Made by a program: the position numbers and the translations under genes | Shown: positions 29,083-32,235 of the stretch, one piece after another | Numbering within the stretch: the first letter of the stretch is position 1 | How the letters are laid out: the number at the start of each line of letters is the position of its first letter | Notes under the pieces: model-generated | The model's input: the letters and a program-made list of their open reading frames with translations, nothing else | The model's database searches: none | Told to the model about the DNA's origin: nothing | Assembly (NCBI GenBank): GCA_035509415.1 | Contig: DATJLQ010000023.1 | Coordinates: forward strand, 1 to 32,235 | Length of the DNA stretch: 32,235 bases | From: DATJLQ01 sp035509415 | GTDB taxonomy: Bacteria > Pseudomonadota > Alphaproteobacteria > JACZXZ01 | Direction: 5' to 3'

Positions 29083-30500
29083 AGCGGCCCGAGGATCGCG
29101 GCCGACCAGAGCATGAAGCCGAAGAAGCTCGGCATTTTGATCCCGCGCGCCTCACAGATCGACTTCACCATGAAATTGGGCGCGTTGCCGACATAGGTGT
29201 TCGCCCCCATGAACACGGCCCCGGCCGAGATCGCGGCGAGCGTGCCCGCGAGCGCCCCCATGAGGTGCGCGGCATCGCCGCCCGCAAGATTGAAGAACAT
29301 GAGATAGGTGGGCGCGTTGTCGAGTACGCTCGAGATGAGCCCCGTGGCCCAGAAATACGCGCCGTTCGCAGGCACGCCGCCCGGCCCTTCGAGGACGCGC
29401 AGCATCGGGCCGAGGGCACCCTCCGGACCCGCGCGCAGGATCGCGATCGCCGGGACGATGGTGATGAACAGGCCGGCGAAGAGCTTCGCGACCTCGGCGA
29501 TCGGAAACCAGGAGAATCCGTTCGCCTGGTGGATGTCGGCGCGGGTGATCTTGAGCGAGAGGCCCGCGATCGCGAGCAGCAGCACATCGCGCACCAGATT
29601 CTCGAGTGCCACGGGAACGCCCAGGATCGGGACCTCGATGCCCGGCTTCCAAAGCCCGCTCATCAACACGGCTCCCAACACGCCCAAAAGCAGAAGAAGG
29701 TTGAGCTTCCCCTCGAGGCCGAGCGGTCCGGCTGCGGCGAGCGTGGGCGCGGGGCCGTCGCGGCGCGCGAGATAGGTGTCGAGCGCGAAGAAGATCGCGA
29801 GCAACGCACCACTGAGGACGAGCATGGGAAGCAGCAAATGCCGCGTCGGCCAGAAGAAGTCGACGCCCGCGAGGAAGCCGAGAAAGAGCGGGGGATCGCC
29901 GAGCGGCGTCAACGCACCGCCGATGTTGCTCACGAGGAAGATGAAGAACACGAACACATGGACGTTGCGCCGCCGCGCCGCGTTCGCCGCGATGAGCGGC
30001 CGGATCAGCAGCACCGAGGCGCCGGTCGTTCCCGCGAAACTCGCAAGCAGGGTCCCGAAGGCGAGCAACGCCGTGTTCGAGGCCGGCCGGCCCGAAAGGC
30101 GCCCCGTGAGGCGCACGCCGCCCGCGACCACGAAAAGGGCGAGCAGCAGGATCACGAACGGAAGATATTCGTGGAGCAGCGTCGCCGCGACTTCCGCCGC
30201 GGCGAGGGCGAGCCCGTGACGATAGGCGAAGGGGACGAGGAAGAGCGCGGCCCAGGCAGCGGCGACCTTGCCATGATGGTCGTGCCAGAAACGGTGCGCC
30301 AAAAGCGGCAGCAACGCGATCGAGAGCAGCAGGCCGAAAAAGGGCACGGTCCAGACAAGGCCGAGATGGGCGCCGTCGAGATGGGGGCCGACGAGATGGG
30401 GGCTGGCCTCGGCGGCCGCCGCGGGACCGGCCGAGGCCGCGAGCGCTGCCGCGGTCGAGATCGTGCGGAGGACCGGACCGGTTGCTCGTAATGCGTGCAT
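29046..30500 (-). CDS. CitMHS_2/NhaD-like ion transporter family membrane protein
   Basis: The 484-residue protein has an N-terminal signal-like segment (A-A-A-L-A-A-S-A-G-P-A-A-A-A) and about a dozen membrane helices. The V-P-F-F-G-L-L-L-S-I-A-L-L-P-L-L segment, the F-W-H-D-H-H-G-K-V-A-A-A-W motif, S-N-I-G-G-A-L-T-P-L-G-D-P-P-L-F-L-G-F and L-D-N-A-P-T-Y-L-M-F-F place it in the ion transporter superfamily. The best fit I know is the CitMHS_2 group often annotated as sodium:proton antiporter or citrate transporter. The T-P-x-G-D-P-P and D-N-A-P-T motifs resemble NhaD. The ion and substrate are undecided. It starts at ATG 30500 and ends 37 bases inside the convergent XRE-nuclease gene. Confidence 0.83.
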   Translation of the reverse strand: MHALRATGPVLRTISTAAALAASAGPAAAAEASPHLVGPHLDGAHLGLVWTVPFFGLLLSIALLPLLAHRFWHDHHGKVAAAWAALFLVPFAYRHGLALAAAEVAATLLHEYLPFVILLLALFVVAGGVRLTGRLSGRPASNTALLAFGTLLASFAGTTGASVLLIRPLIAANAARRRNVHVFVFFIFLVSNIGGALTPLGDPPLFLGFLAGVDFFWPTRHLLLPMLVLSGALLAIFFALDTYLARRDGPAPTLAAAGPLGLEGKLNLLLLLGVLGAVLMSGLWKPGIEVPILGVPVALENLVRDVLLLAIAGLSLKITRADIHQANGFSWFPIAEVAKLFAGLFITIVPAIAILRAGPEGALGPMLRVLEGPGGVPANGAYFWATGLISSVLDNAPTYLMFFNLAGGDAAHLMGALAGTLAAISAGAVFMGANTYVGNAPNFMVKSICEARGIKMPSFFGFMLWSAAILGPLYLVETFLFFAR

Positions 30501-30550
30501 GCGTGCGCTCGATCCCGTCTTGGAACGCGCGGGCGTCCCACGCGGGTCCG

Positions 30551-30616
30551 CGAGAATTCGACCCAAATTCTCGGAAATTCCGGTCGTTTCCCGGTGCGGA
30601 GGATCGAGACTATACT
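30551..30616. promoter_or_regulatory. Operator-like inverted repeat and possible promoter in a divergent region
   Basis: CGAGAATT (30551-30558) and AATTCTCG (30566-30573) are perfect inverted repeats with a 7-base spacer, followed by the palindromic CGGAAATTCCG (30572-30582). For the plus strand TATACT (30611-30616) is a good -10 box, with a weak -35 TTCCCG 17 bases upstream. The site lies between the transporter and the Cache kinase and could control either. The binding protein is unknown. Confidence 0.5.
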
Positions 30617-30686
30617 GAGAACGACGCCGTCGCCGCCACTGTCTTTCGCGGTCGGGCGACGCCAGCGTCGAGGGAGCGGACGCCGC

Positions 30687-32235
<1,549 letters not shown>

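Noticed and set aside
29040..29140. Attachment-site duplication of the tRNA-Pro 3' end
   Set aside because: I compared the tRNA 3' end with the cassette boundary by eye and found no repeat longer than a few bases.

Overview
The window is a piece of a GC-rich alphaproteobacterial chromosome. The lineage is inferred from a SAM-II type riboswitch in front of a rhodanese-metZ pair, a DUF934 sulfite-reduction protein, FadR-type uronate regulation with a TRAP transporter, a paired-hairpin intergenic repeat typical of Alphaproteobacteria, and histidine kinases whose dimerisation helix looks like the PleC/DivJ/PdhS group. Rhodospirillales or a related order would fit, but the sequence does not settle it. 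Almost all genes use strongly G/C-ending codons, so long antisense open frames are common and were ignored. One segment (about 27640-29045) is clearly more AT-rich and looks acquired.

Layout. 1-1046: end of an assimilatory sulfite reduction operon (sulfite reductase C-terminus, DUF934 protein, small ABM-domain protein), closed by an intrinsic terminator. 1249-3073: SAM-II riboswitch candidate, a 19-codon leader ORF, a rhodanese and metZ, together a sulfur/methionine unit. 3083-3775 (minus): vapBC toxin-antitoxin with a palindromic operator. 3812-9738: a divergent uronate module. The minus arm encodes a FadR-type regulator, uronate dehydrogenase and an enolase-superfamily enzyme. The plus arm encodes TRAP dctP-dctQ-dctM. 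The two arms share a 40-bp control region with two adjacent palindromes. 9822-12994: methyltransferase, two hypothetical genes, a crotonase and ubiX.

13071-18951: an extragenic repeat, then a sigma-54 activator (response regulator) convergent with a 1408-residue hybrid kinase (three PAS, HisKA, HATPase, two receivers, HPt); together they could form a complete phosphorelay. 19536-22376: an AsmA-family protein and a SAM hydroxide adenosyltransferase (DUF62). 22423-25437: a 7TM-PAS-GAF-PAS-PAS kinase. 25700-27487: a His-rich uncharacterised protein, a small cytochrome c and a 4HBT thioesterase.

27503-29082: tRNA-Pro(CGG), followed directly by an AT-rich two-gene cassette. A Gp49/RelE-like toxin is encoded upstream of an XRE antitoxin whose C-terminal ~220 residues look like a PD-(D/E)XK nuclease-like domain. 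This fused toxin-antitoxin is the best candidate in the window for something undescribed. 29046-30500 (minus): a CitMHS_2/NhaD-like transporter whose 3' end overlaps the cassette. 30687-end: a Cache-type sensor kinase cut by the window edge.
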